64,000 nt of DNA from Dyella sp. GSA-30. Its GTDB lineage: Bacteria; Pseudomonadota; Gammaproteobacteria; Xanthomonadales; Rhodanobacteraceae. This document shows positions 18,031 to 25,833 of the stretch, piece by piece. Where the stretch lies: contig NZ_AP027042.1 in NCBI RefSeq assembly GCF_027924605.1, positions 783,524-847,523 of the forward strand. Reading direction: 5' to 3'. The translations under genes and the position numbers were made by a program. The stretch's first letter is position 1. Each line of letters opens with the position of its first letter. The notes under the pieces are model-generated. The model did no database searches. It was given only the letters and a program-made list of their open reading frames with translations, and was not told where the DNA came from.

Positions 18031-18834
18031 ATGACGCTCGCCTTCACTCACGAAGAGATCTTCCACCGTATCGAATGCGCCGACGGCCCGGGCCTCATTG
18101 CCTACGTGGTCGACAAGCACGACCCCATGCATGCGCAGGAGCAGGATTGGCACAGCCATCTGCGCGGCCAGTTCTTCTACGTCGAAAGCGGCCTGCTCAG
18201 CGTGCGCACGCGCAGCGGCTCCTGGACCCTGCCGCCGCAACGCGTCGGCTGGATGCCACCGGGCGAAATGCACACGATCCGCATCTCCGGTGCGATGCGC
18301 GGCTGGGGCGTGTTCGTCGCCCCGCATGCCGCTCATGGCATGCCGAAGGAAACCTGCGTACTGAGCGCCAACGAACTCTTGCGCGCCCTGGTCTACCGCG
18401 CGAGCGGCTGGACCCTGGAAGACACGCTCAAGCCCGAACAGGAGCGCGTGCTTGCCGTGCTCATGGACGAAATGCGCCGCGCGCCGATCGAACCCCTGCA
18501 TCTGAGCATTCCTACCGACCGCCGCTTGAACCGCATCGCGCACGCCGTGCTCGAACGCCCGCACGACTCGCGCAGCCTTGAAGAATGGGCCACCTGGGCC
18601 GGCGTCTCGCCGCGCACGATCAGCCGATTGTTTCGCAGCGAAACCGGCTGCAGTTTTGCGCAGTGGCGACAGCAGGCGCGTCTGTCGCGCGCACTGGAAC
18701 GGCTGGCCGAGGGCGAACCGGTGGCCAATGTCGCCGATGCCCTGGGCTACGCCAGCGTCAGCGCCTTCGTGGCCATGTTCCGCCGTAGCTATGGCTTGCC
18801 GCCGGGGCGTTACTTTGCGGCGCAGGCGACGTAA
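18031..18834 (+). CDS. AraC family transcriptional regulator with N-terminal cupin
   Basis: A 267-aa regulator. An N-terminal cupin-like sensor domain (about residues 25-110; WHSHLRGQFFYVESG and GWMPPGEMHTI are the two metal/ligand-type cupin motifs) is joined to a C-terminal double helix-turn-helix (about 165-262). The AraC signature is DALGYASVSAFVAMFRRSYG. Regulators of this build often control a neighbouring gene for an exporter or enzyme. The divergent 90-aa gene or genes outside this stretch are candidates. No ribosome-binding site is obvious before the ATG. Confidence 0.9.
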   Translation: MTLAFTHEEIFHRIECADGPGLIAYVVDKHDPMHAQEQDWHSHLRGQFFYVESGLLSVRTRSGSWTLPPQRVGWMPPGEMHTIRISGAMRGWGVFVAPHAAHGMPKETCVLSANELLRALVYRASGWTLEDTLKPEQERVLAVLMDEMRRAPIEPLHLSIPTDRRLNRIAHAVLERPHDSRSLEEWATWAGVSPRTISRLFRSETGCSFAQWRQQARLSRALERLAEGEPVANVADALGYASVSAFVAMFRRSYGLPPGRYFAAQAT

Positions 18835-18913
18835 AAGTCGTCGTCGCTAAGGCATACTCCCGCGTCGAGATGCCCCATGTACGACCCGATCGTTTCATTT
18901 GAAGGGAAATTCA

Positions 18914-19312
18914 ATGAATAGATTTGACTGGATGGATGTTGGACCGACACGAGCACAATTTTCGGGCGGCATCCGTGGATGGGATGAACTCGGCCATGAA
19001 ACCTTTGCGGTCGAGATTGCCGAAACCCCGTGGTATGGCGAGATCACGCAGGTCTATGCCGAAAACAAGCATGATTTCAATCTCGAAGTGACGTCCTTCG
19101 GCTACGAGTCCAGGGAAAACGTGGGGAATCTCGAGGGAAGGGCGCTGTTTGACGAGCGCGCTATCGAGATGGTCATGGCCGCCACCGTCAAGCTGGTCGA
19201 AAAGATCTACACCCTGGAAAACGAAAATCGTCCGAGCCCGCTGTACGAAGTGGAAGGCTCGCATTTTCTTGGAACCATCCATTTCCGCGATGGTTGGATT
19301 CTCAAAGGCTGA
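18914..19312 (+). CDS. unknown 132-aa soluble protein, possible immunity or chaperone partner
   Basis: I do not recognise the family. The protein is acidic, soluble and single-domain. It starts MNRFDWMDVGPTRAQF, has a helix around VMAATVKLVEKIYTLE, and ends in a beta strand HFLGTIHFRDGWILKG. The start at 18914 is preferred to 18899 because GAAGGGA lies eight bases upstream. It is the first gene of a three-gene operon: 34 bases separate it from the 737-aa gene. A small acidic protein encoded next to a large modular protein with a low-complexity tail fits an immunity or adaptor protein, but this is inference only. The region just upstream is less GC-rich than its neighbours. Confidence 0.75.
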   Translation: MNRFDWMDVGPTRAQFSGGIRGWDELGHETFAVEIAETPWYGEITQVYAENKHDFNLEVTSFGYESRENVGNLEGRALFDERAIEMVMAATVKLVEKIYTLENENRPSPLYEVEGSHFLGTIHFRDGWILKG

Positions 19313-19346
19313 TCGCCTTCACGCGTCTACTTAAAAGAGGTGCGCC

Positions 19347-21560
19347 ATGGATGATTATTCGAAGCAGCTTGAAGAGATCAGCAAGGCGAAATCGCTGGAA
19401 GATATCCAGCGAATCGCCCGCGAATTCCCTGCCACCGCGAACGGCGAAGGTGGCGCACTGTATAGCGGAAAAGTCGGCGCGACCACGTCGCACGACATCG
19501 TTCTGGAGCTCTCCGAGAACGCGCATCTCAACATTATCGACAATACCCCTCGGGCCAAATTCCTGAGCGACCCGAACGTCGACGCGAGCATCAAGAACCG
19601 CGTCAGGTCGATCGCTGTCTCCGAAGGCGTTGCCCCGGCGGAAGCGGGAAAATTCGCCAATGACTTTCTCTATGGCAATGCGGATGTTCCGCTGAACAAC
19701 CCCACCTCGCTGAAAAACTGCGTCTGGGGCCGCGCATCCGAGGAGTTCGCCCAATCTCTGCGTGGCGATATCGATGTGGTCGCTTCTGCCGCGAGTCCCA
19801 AGCGGGTATTCGGTCAAGTCGAAGTCCCCACCGTACTGAACAACCCCAATGTACGGTCGCTGGGCGGCGAGTCCGTGGCGAACTTGCGGCATCTCCAGGC
19901 CAACGGCGGCACCGAAGCGGTACTGGCCAAGGTGCAGGAGCCTTTTGTTCGCGCGACGGCGGAACCCGTTTTCAATGCGCCATCGGGCAAGGGCGTGACC
20001 TTGTCCAAGGAATTCGTGCACCGCCTCGGTGTCGACTCGAAGGGCTTCGCCACGGCCGCCGAGTTGGAAGGCTACGGTCTGGTGCGCGTGAATACGGGAT
20101 ACACCGCGCCACATGTTGCCGTCGCCACGGGCGTTCCGGCGGGCAAGCCGGCAAACGCAAATCCCCGGCCGCATGAAACCGCACCCAAGGTAGGCACACC
20201 CGAAACGGTGGTGACCGGCGAGGGCCTGGCGCCGAAGAAAGTTGTTACACCCGAAGGCATCAGCCCGAAGGTGGGCAAAGTTGTCGGTGCCGCGGGTGCT
20301 GTCGCGGTGGCTGTCGATGCCACGCAGACCGCCAATCGCACCACCGAATTGCTCGGCCAGAAAAACAGCCTGGGCGCGCAATCCCAGGTCATCCACTTCG
20401 GCGCGCGCAACCTGTCGATGCTCGGCGGCGCTGCGCTCGGCACGGAGCTGGGCGCGGCGGCCGGCATCGAAACGGGACCAGGCGCACTGCTTACCGGCGC
20501 CGCAGGCGGAATCATCGGCGCTATCGGCGGCAACAAGCTGGCCGATGCCGTCGACCGCTATCGCGTCTACACGCAAAAAGACAGCGACGGCAATCGCTGG
20601 CATCTGGATCCCGACAAGCCGGCCGCGGGCTGGCAGCGCTACGAAATGCAGGTCGATCCAACCGCGCCCAGCTACGACGGCATGTCGATGGGAATGAAGA
20701 TGACAACGCATACCGCCGATGCCACGTTGTCCAACCAGCTCAACTACAAGGCGAGCGGTGTCGCTGTGGAACTGGCTTTGGCCGGCGCGCCAACACCGCA
20801 GGACCCCTACAGCCTCAAAGCCGCGAATACCGATACACACAGCATCGCTACCCGCAACTGGGTGCGCGATCCGGCGACGCATACCTGGTCGCGCGATGTG
20901 GCCGATCACTACATCGAACACGGCATGCTCGTGTCGCACACGGAGAGGGCGACTCCGCAGCGTGCAGCGGAGCTGGATCGCCAGGCCGAAGCGACGATCG
21001 CCAAGAACAGCGAACAATCCATGCCGGCGATTGCCAACCGCTATCACCAGGCTTACCAGCAATTTGGCTGGTCGAAGTTGGGCGGAGAACCCGAGGCGGT
21101 GGCTCCGGCACAAAACATGTTGAAGGGATCGGACGGCTACACCTATACGCGCGGCAACGACGGCAACTGGACCGGTCGCGGCTTTCTGGGCCATCACTTC
21201 GCCGCCGAAGGCAACGTCAAGGATGAATTGAATGCCACGTACAAGCATCTGCAAGACGCACGGACGCAGTCCGGGCCGCATGCCGATGCGCGGGGCAGTC
21301 AGGGACACGCGCAAGCCCAGCCCGGCGGCCATAACGAATTCGCCGAACGCCTTCAGCGCATGGCGAGCGCGGCCCAGAACGGCGACTGGGCAGCGCTACG
21401 CAACGACACGCAGGCACTGGCCCAGACGCAACCCGCACAGCAGCTGTTGGCCAACGCGAAAGCGACCGTGAATCAGCAGGAGCATGCCGCCGCACAACAG
21501 CAAGCGCAGCAGCCACCGCAGCAGGACAACCCCACCCGCGGCCCGCAACGGATGGGCTGA
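19347..21560 (+). CDS. large modular protein with Gly/Ala-rich core and Gln-rich tail; candidate secreted effector
   Basis: A 737-aa protein with no signal peptide. Residues 1-240 form an alpha/beta region of unknown family (LYSGKVGATTSHDIVLEL; DFLYGNADVPLNNPTSLKNC). About 255-310 is Pro/Gly/Thr-rich linker. About 310-402 is a Gly/Ala-rich hydrophobic stretch (GAAGAVAVAVDATQ; LLTGAAGGIIGAIGG) that could insert in a membrane. About 470-635 is a second domain (DPYSLKAANTDTH...RNWVRDPATHTWSRDV). About 665-737 is a helical, strongly Gln-rich tail. This layout recalls uncharacterised Xanthomonadales proteins related to type IV secretion effectors, whose C-terminal signal is often Gln-rich. I could not confirm the defining signal motifs. 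No secretion genes are in the window. Confidence 0.85.
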   Translation: MDDYSKQLEEISKAKSLEDIQRIAREFPATANGEGGALYSGKVGATTSHDIVLELSENAHLNIIDNTPRAKFLSDPNVDASIKNRVRSIAVSEGVAPAEAGKFANDFLYGNADVPLNNPTSLKNCVWGRASEEFAQSLRGDIDVVASAASPKRVFGQVEVPTVLNNPNVRSLGGESVANLRHLQANGGTEAVLAKVQEPFVRATAEPVFNAPSGKGVTLSKEFVHRLGVDSKGFATAAELEGYGLVRVNTGYTAPHVAVATGVPAGKPANANPRPHETAPKVGTPETVVTGEGLAPKKVVTPEGISPKVGKVVGAAGAVAVAVDATQTANRTTELLGQKNSLGAQSQVIHFGARNLSMLGGAALGTELGAAAGIETGPGALLTGAAGGIIGAIGGNKLADAVDRYRVYTQKDSDGNRWHLDPDKPAAGWQRYEMQVDPTAPSYDGMSMGMKMTTHTADATLSNQLNYKASGVAVELALAGAPTPQDPYSLKAANTDTHSIATRNWVRDPATHTWSRDVADHYIEHGMLVSHTERATPQRAAELDRQAEATIAKNSEQSMPAIANRYHQAYQQFGWSKLGGEPEAVAPAQNMLKGSDGYTYTRGNDGNWTGRGFLGHHFAAEGNVKDELNATYKHLQDARTQSGPHADARGSQGHAQAQPGGHNEFAERLQRMASAAQNGDWAALRNDTQALAQTQPAQQLLANAKATVNQQEHAAAQQQAQQPPQQDNPTRGPQRMG

Positions 21561-21581
21561 CCCAAGGGGGAGCGAGGGACC

Positions 21582-22130
21582 ATGCAGCAACAAGAGTTGG
21601 AAGTGCTGATCGGCCATGCCGCGGTATTGATGGAGCAGTTCGAACGCCGTTGCGAAAACATCGAACGGCATCTGCACAGTCTCGGCCAGCAGTTGCCGGC
21701 GATCATCAAGCAGTCGGCAGACGGTTCGTTGCAAAGCCTGCCGAGCCAGGTCATGGGCCAGGTGCGGGATGGCCTGGAGCGCCCGGTACAGGATTATCAG
21801 CAACGCCTGCGCACCGCCGGCAGCGAAGTCGGCGCGGAAGTGAGCGCATTGGCGCAACAGCTCAAGCGCATGGAGCAACTGCATCGCATGCTGATCTGGA
21901 AAGTGATCGGCGTATCGGCAATGTCCCTGCTCTTGCTACTGGGCGGCGGGGCGTGGCTGGCGATGCATTATGCCGACGTGATCAAGCAGAACCAGATGTC
22001 GGCAGATCTGGTAAGCGTGTACAACCATGCCGATGTGACGATTTGCGACGGCCATCTTTGTGCGAACGTCGATCCGAAAGGCAAGCGATACGGCGAGCAT
22101 GGCGAGTATCTGAGCGTCAAGGCGCGGTAG
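21582..22130 (+). CDS. coiled-coil single-pass membrane protein (182 aa), partner of the preceding gene
   Basis: Residues 1-105 form a long helical, probably coiled-coil region starting MQQQELEVLIGHAAVLMEQF. One membrane segment follows (about 107-130, VIGVSAMSLLLLLGGGAWLA). The C-terminal domain of about 45 residues has two cysteines in DVTICDGHLCANVDPKG and the end KRYGEHGEYLSVKAR. The gene follows the 737-aa gene by 21 bases with a GGGGGAGCGAGG ribosome-binding region. From memory, similar small membrane proteins accompany large effector-like genes in other Xanthomonadales and are sometimes labelled relaxation proteins. I cannot assign a function. It may anchor, chaperone or counteract the large protein. 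Confidence 0.82.
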   Translation: MQQQELEVLIGHAAVLMEQFERRCENIERHLHSLGQQLPAIIKQSADGSLQSLPSQVMGQVRDGLERPVQDYQQRLRTAGSEVGAEVSALAQQLKRMEQLHRMLIWKVIGVSAMSLLLLLGGGAWLAMHYADVIKQNQMSADLVSVYNHADVTICDGHLCANVDPKGKRYGEHGEYLSVKAR

Positions 22131-22151
22131 TAGGCACGCCGCGCTAGCGCA

Positions 22152-22913
22152 CTACATCCCCCGAAAACGATGCAGGTAACTGGCGCCGACGGCCAGCACC
22201 TCCGCGCGCTGCTTGAGCACAAGCTCCGCACGCCCCAGTTCGTTCTTGCGCAAGCGTGCGATCGCGGACACGCGCACAATGGTGCCGCGATGGATCTGCC
22301 AGAAGGTGTCTTCATCGAGCATGTCGAGCAGTTCCTTCAGCGGCGTACGGATAATTGCCTCGTCGCCCGCGGTCACCACCCGCACGTACTTGTCCTGCGC
22401 CTGAAAGTAGAGCACTTCGTCGATATCGAACATGCGCACGCTGTCGCCGACGCTGGCGGTGATCCAGCGCATCGGCGCAGGCCTGGCAGGCTGCAGGCGA
22501 CGCACGACCGCTTCGAGCTGGGCGGCAAACCCGTCTGTGGGCCGGCTCAGGCGCTCCTGCACGCGTCGTATCGTCTGTTGCAGCCGCGCATCCTGGATCG
22601 GCTTGAGCAGATAGTCGATGGCGCCGGCCTCGAAGGCACGGATCGCGTAGTCCTCGTAGGCGGTAATGAAAACCGCCAGGCCACCGTGCGCGACGACATC
22701 GAGCGCGACATCCAGCCCGCTGGTGCCAGGCATGCGGATATCGAGAAAAGCCACCTGCGGACGATATTGCGCAACGGCGACCCTGGCGGCATCGCCGTCC
22801 TCGCAGATGGCCAGCAGGTCCAGCGTCGGCCAGTGCGCCTTGAGTTGCGCACACAACGCCTGGCGCTGCGGTGCCTCGTCCTCGGCCACCATGCCGCGTA
22901 CTGTGGAGGTCAT
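22152..22913 (-). CDS. LytTR-type response regulator
   Basis: A 253-aa cytoplasmic regulator. The receiver domain (residues 1-125) carries the acidic pair in VAEDEAP, phospho-acceptor Asp58 in VAFLDIRMPG, and the conserved Lys in DYLLKPIQD. A LytTR DNA-binding domain follows (about 150-250; DEVLYFQAQDKYVRVVT and FWQIHRGTIVRVSAI). Its start overlaps the stop of the kinase gene upstream by four bases, so the two form a translationally coupled two-component system. The target genes may include its own operon, which also carries a serine hydrolase. Confidence 0.93.
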   Translation of the reverse strand: MTSTVRGMVAEDEAPQRQALCAQLKAHWPTLDLLAICEDGDAARVAVAQYRPQVAFLDIRMPGTSGLDVALDVVAHGGLAVFITAYEDYAIRAFEAGAIDYLLKPIQDARLQQTIRRVQERLSRPTDGFAAQLEAVVRRLQPARPAPMRWITASVGDSVRMFDIDEVLYFQAQDKYVRVVTAGDEAIIRTPLKELLDMLDEDTFWQIHRGTIVRVSAIARLRKNELGRAELVLKQRAEVLAVGASYLHRFRGM

Positions 22914-24181
22914 GCCTCGCCCTCATCCGGGACATCGAGAATCGCCACCGCACCGCCGCCTTCGCGGTTGCGCAACTCGAACGTCGCATGGCCCGCATAA
23001 CGGGCCATCAGTTGCCTGCGCAGATTATGCAGGCCCACGCCCTGACCGGGACCAAGGCGCAAGCCGAGCCCATCATCGGCAACGCTGACACGCAGGCCAT
23101 GCTCTGTGCGTTGCGCGTCCAGACTCACCGTACCCGGCCCCGGGCGGCCTTCGATACCGTGCTTGATCGCGTTCTCCACCAGCGTCAATAGCAACAGTGG
23201 CGGAAAGCGACGGCTGCGCAACGCAGTATCGACGTTCACTTGGTAACCGAGCCGTCCACCGCTACGCACGTGCATCAATTCGAGATAGTCCGCGCACAGA
23301 TCCAGTTGCTCGCCCAGGCTGCTGGCGATGCTGCCGTCCTGTTCACGCAGGCGCGGAATGGTGGCGCGCAGGTAATCCACCAAGGTGTCGATGGCGTGTT
23401 CGGCGCGATCGGGTTCACTGCGGATCAGCGCGCGCATCGAGGCGAAGGTGTTGAACAGGAAATGCGGCTCGACCTGCGCCTGCAACAGTCCGAGCTGCCA
23501 TTCGGCCTGCTGGCGTTGCTCGTGCGCTGCTTTAAGTTCGCTGTCGCGCGCCGAGTTTTCCCAGCGCCGTTGTTCTTCCAGATAGGCATACAACGCCATG
23601 CCTCCTCCCAGCATGCCGTAGATAGCCGCATTGATCAGTGTAAATACCCCGACCAATGCGGCCGATCCGGCACCGGCCGCAGAAGGACGGGCAGGCGGCG
23701 CCATATGCGCGGACCGGAAGGCTTCCATGATGGACCACGACGCCCATCGATTGACGGCAAGGCTGGCGGCGACGCCGACAAGGATGGCCAGAACCAGCGC
23801 AACGCGTTCCCAAACATCCGGCCACGCTTGATGACGGACGATGGTGGCGAGGGTCGGCCCAAGACAGGTGATGGTGATGCACGCCACAAAGAGCGGGAGC
23901 GCGCCTTGCAGACCGGCTTGCATATTGCGCGAAACGAACCATACGCCCAGCGCGCTCATCAATGCCCATACCGCGCTGACCGCGCCGAAGCGCACGCAAC
24001 GGCCCAGCCACCAGCGGCGGCTGAAGACCGGATAGTGGCGATAACGGACCCACCAGCCATTGCCGCTTGCGAGCATGGCAGGGGGCAAAGGCTGGTCGAG
24101 CGATGGACGGATCGGCATGTCATGAAGCCTACCGCGTCGCTCGGCCGACGAGTGCGGCGGCCTGCGCGGCACAGATATCAC
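22910..24181 (-). CDS. LytS/AlgZ-type sensor histidine kinase
   Basis: A 423-aa inner-membrane kinase. The N-terminal half has about four membrane segments and no recognisable sensor domain. The His_kinase domain (PF06580 type) has the phospho-acceptor motif QVEPHFLFNTFASMRAL, the N-box LLLTLVENAIKHGIE and the G-box GPGQGVGLHNLRRQL. The GTG at 24181 overlaps the TGA of the serine hydrolase gene (GTGA), which suggests coupling. An ATG at 24118 (MPIRPSLDQ) is the alternative start and would give 402 residues. It pairs with the LytTR regulator that follows. Confidence 0.9.
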   Translation of the reverse strand: MISVPRRPPHSSAERRGRLHDMPIRPSLDQPLPPAMLASGNGWWVRYRHYPVFSRRWWLGRCVRFGAVSAVWALMSALGVWFVSRNMQAGLQGALPLFVACITITCLGPTLATIVRHQAWPDVWERVALVLAILVGVAASLAVNRWASWSIMEAFRSAHMAPPARPSAAGAGSAALVGVFTLINAAIYGMLGGGMALYAYLEEQRRWENSARDSELKAAHEQRQQAEWQLGLLQAQVEPHFLFNTFASMRALIRSEPDRAEHAIDTLVDYLRATIPRLREQDGSIASSLGEQLDLCADYLELMHVRSGGRLGYQVNVDTALRSRRFPPLLLLTLVENAIKHGIEGRPGPGTVSLDAQRTEHGLRVSVADDGLGLRLGPGQGVGLHNLRRQLMARYAGHATFELRNREGGGAVAILDVPDEGEA

Positions 24182-25551
24182 GGTGTCTTCGTGGCTGGCG
24201 CTACCACACGCTCGGCGGACATCGCGCCACCGCCTTGCTTCCAGAGAAAGCGGTCATGGCCGTCTGGATGCAGCAGGGCATCGAGCTTCAGCGGATAGAA
24301 ATCGCCAACGCTGTCGTAGCCCATGGTGAATTCCGGCTGGCCCGGCACCTGCACCGTCAGCGCATCGCCTTTGTGCCGCAGCGTCATGATCATGCCGTTT
24401 TGCAAGCGATAGTCGCCGGTCAACGCGTCGAGCAATGCAGGCGGCGCGGTGACGCTGCGGCGTGGATGACGCAATGGCACGGTCGGATCGAGCAGCGGGA
24501 GGGCCACGTCGCCCAGGCCGCCCGTGTTGGTAAGCGACGTGTCGGCCAACAGCACCACGCCGCGTTGGCTGGCCGGGTCGAAGGCCACCAGCGAGGAGAA
24601 TCCGCCCGTACCACCTTCATGCATCACCATGGTGGCCTGGCCAAGCTTGGGTAGCATCCAGTTCATGGCCATCGGTCGGCCCGAGGCCGTCTTTACCGGC
24701 TGCTGCGTCAGTCGCAACGCCGCCAGCGTGGCAGCATCGATCTTGCCCTGGCCAAGCTCGCCCTGCACGTAGCGGATCATGTCGTCCAGGGTCGCACGCA
24801 CACCGCCGACACCCGCCAGGTTGGTCGAGAACGCCCATGCGGGCGCGACCGTGCCGTTCGGGTAGTGCCCCGTCGCTGGAACGACGCCCTCGGGCGCTTT
24901 GGCGATGTAGGCATGCTTCATGCCGAGTGGGCCGAACAGGCGTTCCCGCAGCAGGCTCTCCAGGTCGGTACCGGTACGCCGGGCCAGCGCGGAGGAGAGC
25001 AACATCATCGCGTAGTTGGAGTAAGCGAACTGCGCGCCCGGCGCCTGCTGCAGCTTTACGTCGCCCAGCGAGGCGAGCAGCGTCGCGTCGTCCAGATCGG
25101 CATAGGGATTGGCCGGGTCGGCCGGATGCATGCGCGAGGGCAGGCCCGGCAAGCCCGAGGTATGCGTCACCACATGCCGCAAGAGGATCGGCTGGCCGTC
25201 GAAATCGGGCACCTTGCTGCCTGCCGGCAACCACGCGGACAACGGATCGTCGAGCGATGCCTTGTGCTGCAGGATCAGCCCGGCCAGCAAGGCCGCGGTC
25301 ATGGTCTTGCTGACCGAACCGATTTCAAAGGCGCTGCGTGCGCCGATGCGGTCATGTTGCGAGGGATCGGCACAGACCGCGCCGCGTGCGACATGATCGT
25401 GGTCGATCATCGCCGCTTCCACGCACACACCCGTGCGATCGCCCGAAAAGCGCTGTTCGAGCACGTGCTGCAGTTGATCGTCGGCCATCGCGGTTGCCGT
25501 GCCCGCATACGCCACGCAGGCACCGAACAGGATCTTCCGTACGTGTTTCAT
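24178..25551 (-). CDS. secreted serine hydrolase, class C beta-lactamase / PBP-like fold
   Basis: A 457-aa periplasmic protein with a signal peptide (about residues 1-23). Active-site motifs are Ser79-Val-Ser-Lys82 (SxxK), Tyr177-Ser-Asn179 (YxN) and His311-Glu-Gly-Gly, which replaces the KTG of true beta-lactamases. The last 90 or so residues form an extra beta domain, as in many esterase/peptidase members. The HxG third motif favours esterase, D-amino-peptidase or peptide hydrolase activity over AmpC-type resistance. It is the first gene of an operon with a LytS-type kinase and LytTR regulator, through a GTGA overlap. That context suggests a link with cell-wall sensing, which is inference. 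Confidence 0.9.
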   Translation of the reverse strand: MKHVRKILFGACVAYAGTATAMADDQLQHVLEQRFSGDRTGVCVEAAMIDHDHVARGAVCADPSQHDRIGARSAFEIGSVSKTMTAALLAGLILQHKASLDDPLSAWLPAGSKVPDFDGQPILLRHVVTHTSGLPGLPSRMHPADPANPYADLDDATLLASLGDVKLQQAPGAQFAYSNYAMMLLSSALARRTGTDLESLLRERLFGPLGMKHAYIAKAPEGVVPATGHYPNGTVAPAWAFSTNLAGVGGVRATLDDMIRYVQGELGQGKIDAATLAALRLTQQPVKTASGRPMAMNWMLPKLGQATMVMHEGGTGGFSSLVAFDPASQRGVVLLADTSLTNTGGLGDVALPLLDPTVPLRHPRRSVTAPPALLDALTGDYRLQNGMIMTLRHKGDALTVQVPGQPEFTMGYDSVGDFYPLKLDALLHPDGHDRFLWKQGGGAMSAERVVAPATKTP

Positions 25552-25689
25552 CTGATGTCACCGGATCGGGAAGGTGCCGGCAGCTTGGCCGATCAACCGA
25601 TGTCCCGCCGGAGCATGCGACGAAGTCGGCTGTCATCGTGACAAAACGGTGCTGGAGCGGATGAATCCTGGATGCATTCGCTGCGATAC

Positions 25690-25826
25690 GGCTCCCCCTC
25701 ACCCCAACCCTCTCCCCCGGCAAAGCCAGGGGAGAGGGGGCCGACTGAGGTAAGTTTTCAACGTCATGAGCTTTTGCTCCCTCGCCCCTGGCTCTGCCGG
25801 GGGAGAGGGTTGGGGTGAGGGGGCTC
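25690..25826. repeat. paired inverted repeat (REPIN-like), copy 2 of 3
   Basis: Same build as the copy at 5449. Left arm CCCCTCACCCCAACCCTCTC..., spacer of about 40 bases ending GCTTTTGCTCCCT, right arm ending GAGGGTTGGGGTGAGGGGGC. It has a few changes in the right arm (CTCGCCCCTGGCTCTGCCGG). It lies just past the stop codon of the S9 peptidase gene (25834, minus strand) and upstream of the serine hydrolase gene, which is read in the same direction. Confidence 0.85.
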
Positions 25827-25833
25827 TTTCCCT

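Noticed and set aside
17566-18564. 332-codon form of the small minus-strand gene
   Set aside because: The first 240 codons are antisense to the AraC regulator. The strong ribosome-binding site supports the start at 17838.
19302-21332. 676-codon minus-strand frame opposite the 737-aa gene
   Set aside because: It lacks a plausible start signal and family features. The plus frame has ribosome-binding sites and sits in a tight operon.
24178-25551. Serine hydrolase as an AmpC antibiotic-resistance beta-lactamase
   Set aside because: The third active-site motif is HEGG instead of KTG, and a C-terminal extra domain is present; esterase or peptidase members look like this.
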